From Candidatus Coprenecus pullicola (lineage in GTDB: Bacteria > Bacteroidota > Bacteroidia > Bacteroidales > UBA932): a DNA stretch of 35,600 nucleotides. Location of the stretch: assembly GCA_018711925.1 (NCBI GenBank), contig DVHR01000025.1, positions 1 to 35,600 of the forward strand. Direction: 5' to 3'. Shown in pieces: positions 25,390-34,065 of this stretch. Positions within the stretch are counted from its first letter, which is position 1. Each line of letters begins with the position of its first letter. The notes beneath the pieces were generated by a model that did no database searches, was not told the origin of the DNA, and saw only the letters and a list, made by a program, of their open reading frames with translations. Both the position numbers and the translations under genes were made by a program.

Positions 25390-26050
25390 ATTTTAAGTTC
25401 TCAAAATACCGGAGAGCCTCCTCAATGCAGTACCATTTTGCCGATTTGGAATGCTGGCTTACTGCCGGCTGTCTGATTTCCATCCTGGAGGCTATATCTG
25501 ACTCGTTCATGCCAAGCAGTTTGTAATAAAGAACGTTGCACTGGCGCCCTGTGGCATCATTTATCAGAGCATCAGTCAGCAGGACAACAGTGTTTACGGC
25601 TTGATATGCTTCCATATTGGCCGCACAGAAAGTCATTGTTCCTTTCGCTGTGGAATTTGTCTTTTCAAGACCTCTGCCTGACAGGTAAATGGCTTCTCCG
25701 TCCATTATGCCCTCAGTCTTTTCGATAATCCGCATACTGCCTATGCCTATGGCCATGCGGACGCCGAAAGTCACAAATTGCTGATTTTGTTTTGTCGAGG
25801 CAACATCAAAGGCTTTGATAAAAGTTTTCAGGATCAAGGCTATCCTAAAAATCTTTCTTGGCTCCGGGAGGACGCACTCCAGGTAATCCCCTTTTATGAG
25901 TCTACCCCAGAATCCCGGGAATTCTCTCTCCAGCAATTCAAGCAGATCTTCTATCCCGCGTTTAAGCCTTATGGTCTCATTGACAGACAGGCTGGTCGAA
26001 GCGACGATGTCAGCTGAGATAGAGGCATATATGTGCTTATATGTGTTCAT
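25373..26050 (-). CDS. SatD-like regulator with class III nucleotide-cyclase-like motifs and HTH
   Basis: The 225-residue protein is usually annotated SatD-like and is paired with DUF3307. I see the order of motifs of a class III nucleotidyl cyclase: ISADIVASTSL (Asp14, first metal Asp position), RLIKGDYLECV (Asp55, GD second metal position), FGVRMAIGIGS, then GEAIYLSGRGLE. In the last, Tyr122 stands where cyclases have Asn, four residues before the conserved Arg126. The C-terminus (about 173-220) is a helix-turn-helix (GMNESDIASRMEIRQPAVSQHSKSA). The alignment is by eye. Roles as a cyclase, a ligand sensor or a degenerate relative are all open. Start codon is 5 bases after the -7 box (leaderless). 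Confidence 0.72.
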   Translation of the reverse strand: MNTYKHIYASISADIVASTSLSVNETIRLKRGIEDLLELLEREFPGFWGRLIKGDYLECVLPEPRKIFRIALILKTFIKAFDVASTKQNQQFVTFGVRMAIGIGSMRIIEKTEGIMDGEAIYLSGRGLEKTNSTAKGTMTFCAANMEAYQAVNTVVLLTDALINDATGRQCNVLYYKLLGMNESDIASRMEIRQPAVSQHSKSAKWYCIEEALRYFENLKFEGYE

Positions 26051-26055
26051 GTCAG

Positions 26056-26087
26056 CAAATATAAGTGAAAAATCTTAAAATGACAAA
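26056..26087 (-). promoter_or_regulatory. Full promoter of the SatD-DUF3307-Fic-tadA-YqaA operon
   Basis: On the minus strand TTTG (26084-26087), exactly 20 bases, then TATATTTG (26056-26063). The ATG at 26050 starts 5 bases after the -7 box, so transcription likely starts at or next to the A of the start codon. Confidence 0.75.
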
Positions 26088-26109
26088 TTATAAGTATTAA
26101 CACTTATAA
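26088..26109. promoter_or_regulatory. Inverted repeat beside the promoter
   Basis: TTATAAGT (26088-26095), 6 bases, ACTTATAA (26102-26109). It touches the -33 box of the operon promoter, and a related TATAAGTG occurs across the -7 box (26060-26067). An autoregulatory operator for the HTH protein is plausible. Confidence 0.5.
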
Positions 26110-26224
26110 AAAGTAAAAATAAGCAGAGAGACTTAAATAGTGACAATTTGGCAGAGCACCCGGTGTGGCACTCATTTTGTTTTATGGGTCAGTACAGTTT
26201 GAAAACAACTAAAATTTAAAAGAT

Positions 26225-26494
26225 ATGAACATTAGACCTTTAGCAGACAGAGTGCTCGTAGAGCCCAAAGAAGCTGAGACCAAGACAGCAAGCGGAATCT
26301 ATATTCCTGAGACAGCAAAAGAGAAACCCCAGCAGGGTAAGGTAATCGCTGTAGGCAGCGGCAAGAAGGATGAGCCCATGGAACTGAAAGTGGGTGACAC
26401 CGTTCTCTACGGAAAATATTCCGGAACCGAGATTACCGTTGACGGCAAGGACTATCTGATGATGCGTCAGTCCGACGTGCTCGCAGTTCTTTAA
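26225..26494 (+). CDS. groES: Co-chaperonin GroES
   Basis: The 89-residue protein is GroES by [42 protein letters not shown] sequence (mobile loop [10 protein letters not shown], roof region, C-terminal [10 protein letters not shown]). It caps GroEL during protein folding. The ATG at 26225 is followed 36 bases after the stop by groEL. The upstream region 26110-26224 shares space with the divergent operon and has no sure -7 box. Confidence 0.97.
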   Translation: MNIRPLADRVLVEPKEAETKTASGIYIPETAKEKPQQGKVIAVGSGKKDEPMELKVGDTVLYGKYSGTEITVDGKDYLMMRQSDVLAVL

Positions 26495-26518
26495 TTAATC
26501 TGTTTGTTTAACTTTTAA

Positions 26519-28159
<1,641 letters not shown>

Positions 28160-28182
28160 TCAACCGTACCCTACTATAATAC

Positions 28183-28225
28183 AAACAGCCGCAACCAATG
28201 GAAATGGCCGCGGCTGTTTCTTTTT
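28183..28225 (+). terminator. Terminator of groES-groEL
   Basis: AAACAGCCGC (28183-28192) and GCGGCTGTTT (28210-28219), followed by CTTTTT. Perfect 10-base arms with T-run. Confidence 0.9.
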
Positions 28226-28288
28226 GAGACAGTCCTGATCCCTGGAACAATGCACCAGTCTGCATTTGTCCATAGAATGGGCTGTTAT

Positions 28289-28735
28289 TTATTTCAGGAT
28301 CTGTGCGGTGTGGTTCTTGGTATCCACTTTTGAGACAATGTCAGTAATGATGCCGTTCTCGTCTATGATGTATGTCTTTCGGAGAGTGCCCATTGAGACT
28401 TTCCCGTAATTCTTTTTCTCACCCCATGCATCATAGAGCTTAAGTATGATGGTGTCCGGATCAGAAACAAGAGGGAAAGGAAGGGAGTATTTTGTGATGA
28501 ACCTTTGATGTGAGGCCTGGCTGTCTCGGCTCACGCCTACGACTGCATACCCCTGTTCGATGAAGCGGTGGTAGTTGTCGCGCAGGTCGCAGGCTTCTGC
28601 GGTACATCCCGGAGTACTGTCTTTGGGATAGAAGTACAGGACTAGCTTGCGTCCCTTGAAATCGCTTAAGCGTATAATCTCTCCATTCTGGTCTGTGCCT
28701 TCAAAGTACGGGGCCTGATCTCCTATTTTCAGCAT
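28289..28735 (-). CDS. bcp: Thiol peroxidase (Bcp/PrxQ-type peroxiredoxin)
   Basis: The 148-residue protein has the 2-Cys PrxQ motif STPGCTAEACDLRD with peroxidatic Cys44 and resolving Cys49, and the upstream YFYPKD. It destroys H2O2 and organic peroxides in the cytosol using thioredoxin. Length is normal. It is convergent with groEL across a strong terminator. Its 5' side leads into the repeat-rich region 28.8-29.5 kb; ATG 28735 is the family-fitting start. Confidence 0.93.
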   Translation of the reverse strand: MLKIGDQAPYFEGTDQNGEIIRLSDFKGRKLVLYFYPKDSTPGCTAEACDLRDNYHRFIEQGYAVVGVSRDSQASHQRFITKYSLPFPLVSDPDTIILKLYDAWGEKKNYGKVSMGTLRKTYIIDENGIITDIVSKVDTKNHTAQILK

Positions 28736-28818
28736 ATCCTATTCATTATATTACGTTCGTCAAAGATAGGCAGAAGACAGGAGCTACGCAAATACTTTTG
28801 CATTTGCCTGATTCAGAC

Positions 28819-29030
28819 CCCGCGGCTTGTAGGGGTACCGGCTCCACAGGCATCTCTGGCGGCACCCGCCATTCCCTCCCCCCGGGAAAGTGCCGGGTTT
28901 TTCGGCGAAAATGGTTCACTTTCCCCCGCGGCCTGCCGGGGTACCGGCTCCACAGGCATCTCTGGCGGCACTCGCAATTCCCTCCCCCGGGGAAAGTGCC
29001 GGGTTTTTCCGCGAAAACGGTTCACTTTCC
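28819..29030. repeat. Two tandem 106-bp GC-rich direct repeats with internal hairpins
   Basis: Units 28819-28924 and 28925-29030 are head to tail and differ at about eight positions. Each starts CCCGCGGC, contains GGTACCGGCTCCACAGGCA, and ends in a palindrome with arms GGGAAAGTG and CACTTTCCC. The inner part (CCGGG, TTTTTC, GCGAAAA) can pair as well. Partial fragments of the same arms are seen at about 29069 (GGGAAAGTG). No gene is supported here. Confidence 0.85.
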
Positions 29031-29452
29031 CTCCTGTCATGAGACTTCTAAGGAGGTCCAGCAGGGCATGCTTGGGAAAGTGCTTAGTATACAGGCACTC
29101 TGGAAAAGGTACTCTGCTGGACTTGGGGTCAAATGGTGGATTTGTGGCAAAAAGCGGGCAGTCCAGCAAATTCTCAGAACATATATGCAAAGATATGAAA
29201 ATATTCCCTAACTCGGACAAACACTCTCGGGTATTGAATGCCAAAGTTCAGTATATATTTTCACCCGAGCAAAATTTAAATGCCGCAACCTCCGTCCTGT
29301 GACAATAATTCTTAATCAATCCTGCCCCGGCTTGGTCCTGTTCATATCACTTTACCCTGCGTTGAGGGAGAATTTAAGTGAGGCAAAGAACGCTTGTTTA
29401 CGACAGAAAATAGCCGATTGAAAACGGGATGGGCGACATGTGTCCGGAATCA
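29031..29452. other. Gene-free stretch between repeats
   Basis: I support no coding gene here. On the minus strand TATCTTTG (29188-29195) matches the -7 consensus and would drive transcription toward the tandem repeats, so a small RNA is possible. GGGAAAGTG recurs once around 29070. Open frames here are weak and carry repeat sequence. Confidence 0.4.
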
Positions 29453-29506
29453 GTCCGCAACTCGGCGGAAAGTGTGATTTTTTGGCAGATTCCGCCGAGT
29501 TGCGGA
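29453..29506. repeat. 54-bp hairpin repeat, left copy
   Basis: Perfect 17-base arms TCCGCAACTCGGCGGAA (29454-29470) and TTCCGCCGAGTTGCGGA (29490-29506), with a 19-base loop containing TTTTTTGGCAGA. It differs from the right copy (30960-31013) by one base in the loop. Confidence 0.9.
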
Positions 29507-29515
29507 TGTTTTTGC

Positions 29516-29523
29516 TATTTTTG
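29516..29523 (+). promoter_or_regulatory. Putative -7 box of the ATPase/nuclease gene
   Basis: TATTTTTG matches TAnnTTTG, 15 bases before ATG 29539 and directly after the left hairpin repeat. So the hairpin occupies the -20 to -70 region of this promoter. Confidence 0.5.
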
Positions 29524-29538
29524 CAAAAACGAGAAATC

Positions 29539-30954
29539 ATGTTAATAGGCAGGACAACCGAAAAAGAAAAGCTGATTAAAGCATACGAGTCAGAATATTC
29601 TCAATTTGTAACAGTCTATGGCCGTCGAAGGGTAGGCAAGACGTTCTTCGTGAGAGAAACCTTTAACTACACATTTACATTTGAACATGCCGGACTTGCA
29701 AAGTCTCCGATGAAGAAACAGCTCAAAGCATGGCAGTCCTCACTTAAGAATGCCGGAAAGAAAGTCGCACTGCCAAGGACATGGATTGACGCTTTCGATT
29801 ATCTCAAAGATCTTATCAAGGAAAATAATTCCCCTAAAAAAGTCATCTTTATAGATGAGATGCCATGGATGGATACTCTTCATTCGGGCTTTGTCTCTGC
29901 ACTGGAAAACTTCTGGAACGGATGGGCGTCCGGAAGAAAAGACGTACTGCTTGTGGTATGCGGCTCTGCGACCTCATGGATAATAAACAAACTCATCAAA
30001 AACCACGGAGGACTGAGGGGGCGCGTAACAGCTAAAATTAATATCCGGCCATTCACACTCAAAGAATGTGAAGAGTATGTAGTGGCATACAGACTCGGCA
30101 TGAGCAGACGGCAGATACTTGAAGCCTATATGATAATGGGTGGTGTGCCGTTCTACTGGACATTCATTGACCGCAGCAGGAGTCTCGCGCAGAACATCGA
30201 CGAGATGTTTTTCAACCCCGATGGAGACCTCCGCAACGAATATGGCGACCTCTATGCGTCATTGTTCAGAAATCCGGAACCATACATCAGGATTATCAAT
30301 GCTCTCGGAAGCCGGAATATCGGTCTTTCCCGCGATGAAATCATATCGGCTGCCGGTATCCCTGATAACGGGAATGTCAGTACCATGCTTGAGGATCTCG
30401 AATACTGCGGTTTCATAAGGAAGTACAACCATATCGGCTACAAAAAGAAGAATGCAGTCTACCAGCTCATTGACTCATTCACCTTATTCCATTATAAGTT
30501 CATACAGAACAATGAAAGAAACGACGGACATTTCTGGTCCCGCAGCCAGGGCACACCACTGTATTATAATTGGTGCGGACTTGCGTTTGAAAGAGTATGC
30601 CTGCAGCATATTGGTCAGATTAAGGCGGCTCTCGGAATTGAAGGCATCATCAGCAATGTCTGCTCATGGAGAAGTGAGGCTGCTGCCGGAAGCACTAAAG
30701 GAGCGCAGATTGACCTCGTAATAGAACGCAATGACAATGTGATAGACCTTTGCGAAATCAAATATACAAAAGAGAAGTTTACCATTACGTCTGAATACAA
30801 TGAAAACATTCAGAATAAACGGGCAAGATTTATCGAGGAGTTTAAACCTGCTCAGGCAATTCACCTTGTACTGATTTCTGCAAGCGATGTTCATAAGAAC
30901 AGTTATGCAGACGAGTTCCAGAGAATCATATACGCAGAGTCTTTATTCTTATGA
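29539..30954 (+). CDS. Archaeal-type ATPase with DUF234-like nuclease domain
   Basis: The 471-residue protein has Walker A GRRRVGKT (28-35), Walker B VIFIDEMPW (about 102-110) and a sensor-1-like VVCGSATSWI. A winged-helix-like middle part (SRDEIISAAGIPDNGNVSTMLEDLEYCGFI) follows. The C-terminal PD-(D/E)XK-like core has FERVC, then QIDLVIERNDNVIDLCEIKY (Asp and ExK). This matches the ATPase/DUF234 family that is multi-copy in many bacteria and archaea, with no firm function. The ATG at 29539 is preferred because the domain begins at MLIGRTTEKE. The gene alone fills the space between two 54-bp hairpins and is AT-richer than its neighbours, suggesting a mobile or acquired unit. Confidence 0.85.
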   Translation: MLIGRTTEKEKLIKAYESEYSQFVTVYGRRRVGKTFFVRETFNYTFTFEHAGLAKSPMKKQLKAWQSSLKNAGKKVALPRTWIDAFDYLKDLIKENNSPKKVIFIDEMPWMDTLHSGFVSALENFWNGWASGRKDVLLVVCGSATSWIINKLIKNHGGLRGRVTAKINIRPFTLKECEEYVVAYRLGMSRRQILEAYMIMGGVPFYWTFIDRSRSLAQNIDEMFFNPDGDLRNEYGDLYASLFRNPEPYIRIINALGSRNIGLSRDEIISAAGIPDNGNVSTMLEDLEYCGFIRKYNHIGYKKKNAVYQLIDSFTLFHYKFIQNNERNDGHFWSRSQGTPLYYNWCGLAFERVCLQHIGQIKAALGIEGIISNVCSWRSEAAAGSTKGAQIDLVIERNDNVIDLCEIKYTKEKFTITSEYNENIQNKRARFIEEFKPAQAIHLVLISASDVHKNSYADEFQRIIYAESLFL

Positions 30955-30959
30955 AAATC

Positions 30960-31013
30960 GTCCGCAACTCGGCGGAAAGTGTGAATTTTTGGCAGATTCC
31001 GCCGAGTTGCGGA
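30960..31013. repeat. 54-bp hairpin repeat, right copy
   Basis: Same arms as the left copy (17 bases, perfect). It starts 6 bases after the ATPase gene stop. A second, overlapping pairing exists: GGCAGATTCCGC (30991-31002) with GCGGAATCTGCC (31020-31031), perfect over 12 bases, which cannot form at the same time as the main hairpin. Confidence 0.9.
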
Positions 31014-31046
31014 CTGATTGCGGAATCTGCCGTATGTGAAGCAACG

Positions 31047-32186
31047 TTAATTGAGGTTGTTCTGCCGGCGGGGGCGGAAGAAGGCAGCGGCACTGACCAG
31101 GATGACGAGGCCGAGCAGGATGAAGCCGAGGGGACGGACCTGGCGGGAGGAGGCCTCGATGGTCAGGTCTCCGGCCAGAAGACGGTAGCCGTCCACTTTC
31201 CAGACCGGGAAGCCATCATCCATCAGGTCGGTATTGGCCGAGGTCAGCCGGCCCGGCATCCGGACCTGGTACATCATGGCATAGAAAAACGGAGCGGTCA
31301 AACTGCTCTCCATAGCCGATATCTTTTCTCTCCAGGCCTCAGCATGGACAGCGGCCGCGTCAGCATAGGCCGGACTGCCGCTCAGCCGGCTCATCTCTCC
31401 GGCAATATCCGCCATAAGCGATATGGCCTTCCTTTCAGCCTCATCTCCGACCGGGAACATATCCTCATAAAAGTCGTAATGCTTTCCCATCCACTCCATC
31501 AGTTCGTCCTTCAAGCTGTCGGTCAGTTCCTCCCCGGCATCAGAGCAGACGATACGGTATATCTGCTCACGGTAACAGACATTGACCCATTCAGTGTACT
31601 TGTCATACAGTTCGGTTATGCCGGCATAAGCCTCCACGCCGTTCATCCCCGGATAGCTGCCCGCACTGCGGAACCATCTGTCAACCTCGTCCCCGCTCAT
31701 GCAGCTGTCAGGCGGGACAGGCATCCTATCCGCTATGCCCGGGACCACACAGGTATAGCTGTAAGTGTTGAAAAACAAGCCTTTCTTCCTATCCCACCGT
31801 TCCCGGGCCCTGAGATAAGGCAGAGCTGTGTACTTTTCTGAGGCCGGAATATCGCTATAGGATGAGTCGTACTGCTGAAATGTCCTGCGGGCGTAGAAGT
31901 CAAGCCTCGCCGAGTCGTCCAGGAACCATCGGGTCTCCGGGGCCGGCATCCTGCCTGTCTCCCACCCTGCTCCGGGTTCAAACAGAAACGGATGTGAGGA
32001 CAGGTCTCCGGCCAGACAGGCGGAATCCGCGTCAGCGTAGACCGTCCTGGTCATGCTGCCGTCGGGGTGAATATCCGGGACGACTGCATAATAAGTGACG
32101 CATGAAGGGAAAAATACTGTGGCGGAGATCACAGTCATAACCAGTCCGGCTCTCACGTTCAAATGATTTCTAATGTCTGTTTTCAT
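31047..32186 (-). CDS. Lipoprotein-type protein with C-terminal membrane helix
   Basis: The 379-residue product has a lipoprotein-like signal (ISATVFFPSC) and an alpha-helical extracytoplasmic body rich in Asp/Glu/Arg/Tyr. A C-terminal membrane helix (PLGFILLGLVILVSAAAFF) is followed by a basic tail RPRRQ. Having both a lipobox and a C-terminal membrane segment is unusual. No family was recognised. It follows the sigma factor and a small membrane protein, overlapping the latter by 17 bases, so it belongs to that operon and may be part of its signal-sensing arm. Confidence 0.72.
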   Translation of the reverse strand: MKTDIRNHLNVRAGLVMTVISATVFFPSCVTYYAVVPDIHPDGSMTRTVYADADSACLAGDLSSHPFLFEPGAGWETGRMPAPETRWFLDDSARLDFYARRTFQQYDSSYSDIPASEKYTALPYLRARERWDRKKGLFFNTYSYTCVVPGIADRMPVPPDSCMSGDEVDRWFRSAGSYPGMNGVEAYAGITELYDKYTEWVNVCYREQIYRIVCSDAGEELTDSLKDELMEWMGKHYDFYEDMFPVGDEAERKAISLMADIAGEMSRLSGSPAYADAAAVHAEAWREKISAMESSLTAPFFYAMMYQVRMPGRLTSANTDLMDDGFPVWKVDGYRLLAGDLTIEASSRQVRPLGFILLGLVILVSAAAFFRPRRQNNLN

Positions 32187-32580
32187 GATTTTGAAATTTT
32201 ACGGCCTTGTCTTCCAGCCCTCTGCAAGACTGTCGCAGGGCCTTGATTTTACGATAATATTCCAGATGCGTATCCGCTTCCCGATGTATGGAGCAGGAAA
32301 GGATGTCCAGGTCACGTATATCTGCGCGGACTGCAGTATCCACATCCTGATGGGCAATCAGCAGCGACAGCACCATGACAACAGTTGCCGCAATGCCAGT
32401 ACATGCGGGAACGATTCTCATCCACTGCGTCATACTGCTCCGCACCCGCGTCCGGACGGCGGCACCGCCACCCTGTGACCGGTGCTCTATCCGCTCCAAT
32501 ATCCGCCCGGTGACCTCCTCCGGATGAGGCATCTGCGGCTCGGAAATGCGCATCTTCTCTATAAATTCATCGTATCTCAT
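32170..32580 (-). CDS. Probable anti-sigma-like small membrane protein
   Basis: The 136-residue product has an N-terminal acidic and basic helix region, one membrane helix (VPACTGIAATVVMVLSLLIAH) and a C-terminal helical, Cys-containing part. It lies 18 bases downstream of the ECF sigma gene and overlaps the next gene. Position and topology fit an anti-sigma factor; I see no classical ZAS-domain motif, so the call rests on context. Confidence 0.55.
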   Translation of the reverse strand: MRYDEFIEKMRISEPQMPHPEEVTGRILERIEHRSQGGGAAVRTRVRSSMTQWMRIVPACTGIAATVVMVLSLLIAHQDVDTAVRADIRDLDILSCSIHREADTHLEYYRKIKALRQSCRGLEDKAVKFQNHENRH

Positions 32581-32598
32581 AATTACAAATTTTCCAGA

Positions 32599-33135
32599 TT
32601 ATAATTCCTTTTCAAGGGCCTTTCTGACCTTCTTACGGGCAATGTACAGATTGCTCTTAATCTGCACCGTGCTCCATCCGGTGATACGGCGGACCTCCTC
32701 AAACGGAAACCCCTCTATCTCGGCAAGTACGAAAACGGTCTTCTGCATCGGAGCCAAGGCCGAGGTTACTTTCCGGAACAGCATTTCCAAGTCCCTTCCG
32801 GACACATCACTTTCCGGATCCCGGACACAGTCTCCACTGTGGTGCCACAGAGCCTCCTGCTCGTACCTCCGTTGCCTCTTGCGCCTGCGCAGCACATCAT
32901 AGCACAAACGGCAGGCAATCGCTCCCAACCAAGTAGCAATGCTGAAACGTATGTCATACCCCGATATGGCCTGCCACGCCCGTACAAAAGTTTCCTGCAC
33001 CGCATCCTCTGCCTCATCACTGTCTCCAAGTATCCGCACACAGATACGGAACACACTCTGCCGATACTGCCTCACTATCAGAGCAAAGGCCCTGGCATCC
33101 CCGTTTTTTGCCTCTTGTATCGTTTCAGACATCAT
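32599..33135 (-). CDS. ECF-type RNA polymerase sigma factor
   Basis: The 178-residue protein has region 2 (YRQSVFRICVRILGDSDEAEDAVQETFVRAW, DNA melting/-10 recognition) and region 4 (LAPMQKTVFVLAEIEGFPFEEVRRITGWSTVQIKSNLYIARKK). It redirects RNA polymerase to a special promoter set. It starts an operon with two membrane proteins that may sense envelope conditions. A full consensus promoter stands 20 bases upstream. M1 and M2 (33135 or 33132) are both possible starts. Confidence 0.93.
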   Translation of the reverse strand: MMSETIQEAKNGDARAFALIVRQYRQSVFRICVRILGDSDEAEDAVQETFVRAWQAISGYDIRFSIATWLGAIACRLCYDVLRRRKRQRRYEQEALWHHSGDCVRDPESDVSGRDLEMLFRKVTSALAPMQKTVFVLAEIEGFPFEEVRRITGWSTVQIKSNLYIARKKVRKALEKEL

Positions 33136-33154
33136 TGTTTTCCGCCATTTTCAT

Positions 33155-33186
33155 CAAATATACGCTCAATGATAGGAAAAGTCAAA
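33155..33186 (-). promoter_or_regulatory. Full promoter of the ECF sigma operon
   Basis: On the minus strand TTTG (33183-33186), exactly 20 bases, TATATTTG (33155-33162), so both elements match the housekeeping consensus. Transcription would begin about 33148, 13 bases before the ATG. Confidence 0.75.
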
Positions 33187-33194
33187 AACAAATC

Positions 33195-33202
33195 TTAAAT
33201 TT
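33195..33202 (+). promoter_or_regulatory. -7 box for the membrane protein gene
   Basis: TAAATTTG on the plus strand matches TAnnTTTG, 38 bases before ATG 33241. It lies back to back with the sigma promoter. Confidence 0.55.
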
Positions 33203-33240
33203 GTTGGTGCTATTTATTAACCTATTAAATTCATACCACT

Positions 33241-33900
33241 ATGTACAACAAACAATTATGGGAGCAGAGCGTGGACATGATCATCAAGTCCATCTGGATC
33301 TACACTATCGCCGGTATTCTGGGCGCTATCTTCGGAGCCATTGACGGCATCCTCAACCCTGTAAGCTTCATGGCCGCCCTTACCGGAGAGGAAGGACCGA
33401 CAGGAGCGTTCGGCACGCTTGACATCATATGCCAGATTGCAGTAATCGTCGGCTATGTACTGTTCTTCCTCAACATCAAGAAGTTCGTAGACGCTCAGCC
33501 CACAGATGCCGACCGTGCGGCCGCCAAGAATGTCTATACCTCCTATCTCTTTCTGATTATCGCCACAGTAGTCGCCTTTATCCCTATCGTAGGCGGCATT
33601 GCCTGGCTGGTGCTCATAATCCTCAGTTACGTCAAGTTACTGTCCGGCTATAAGGGCCTTAGAGAGTCCGCAACGCTGAAGACCGAGGCCAAGAACGGAG
33701 CCGGCATCCTATACACGGCCACAATCTGGATTCTGGTAGGAATGGTGATCAGCATCATACCTCTTGTCGGAGGCTTCCTCAACGCAATCATCTCTCTGAT
33801 AATGTTCTTCTACATTCTCCGTGGCTGGAAACAGATAGGCCAGAACGCACCTGAGGACACAGGCGCGGCATCAGAACCACAAACCCAGCCTCAAGAATAA
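33241..33900 (+). CDS. Multi-helix membrane protein of unknown function
   Basis: The 219-residue protein has about five hydrophobic helices (for example IWIYTIAGILGAIFGAIDGIL, ICQIAVIVGYVLFFLNIK and FLIIATVVAFIPIVGGIAWLVLIIL) and a Pro/Gln-rich polar end. Its repeats of VGG and IPLVGGF near Pro suggest re-entrant loops. No family was recognised. It is monocistronic between divergent sigma and convergent transaldolase genes. Confidence 0.72.
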   Translation: MYNKQLWEQSVDMIIKSIWIYTIAGILGAIFGAIDGILNPVSFMAALTGEEGPTGAFGTLDIICQIAVIVGYVLFFLNIKKFVDAQPTDADRAAAKNVYTSYLFLIIATVVAFIPIVGGIAWLVLIILSYVKLLSGYKGLRESATLKTEAKNGAGILYTATIWILVGMVISIIPLVGGFLNAIISLIMFFYILRGWKQIGQNAPEDTGAASEPQTQPQE

Positions 33901-33931
33901 GAAATCGCCCCGTCTCAAGCATAGGAATAAC

Positions 33932-33968
33932 AAAAGCCGGCCCACGTTCTTTTCGCTGACCGGCTTTT
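33932..33968. terminator. Bidirectional terminator
   Basis: AAAAGCCGG (33932-33940) and CCGGCTTTT (33960-33968) with A and T runs on either side. It can end both the membrane protein gene and the convergent transaldolase gene. Confidence 0.85.
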
Positions 33969-34065
33969 ATCTTCTATCCAAAAGGCATGTGCAGGATTAT
34001 CCGTCCGATGTTTCGCCGCCGCGTCATGTCCGTTATGGCGATGCGGTCAGGCCTGCCTCAATGCG

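Noticed and set aside
28813..29244. Minus-strand frame of 143 codons across the tandem repeats
   Set aside because: It merely translates the repeats; no start signal or domain.
28819..31031. CRISPR array
   Set aside because: The repeats here are too long and too few, and there are no regularly spaced short repeats or cas genes anywhere in the window.
30951..31841. Plus-strand frame starting in the right hairpin repeat and running opposite the lipoprotein gene
   Set aside because: Its start lies in repeat sequence and the remainder is antisense to the 31047-32186 gene, which has signal peptide and operon context.
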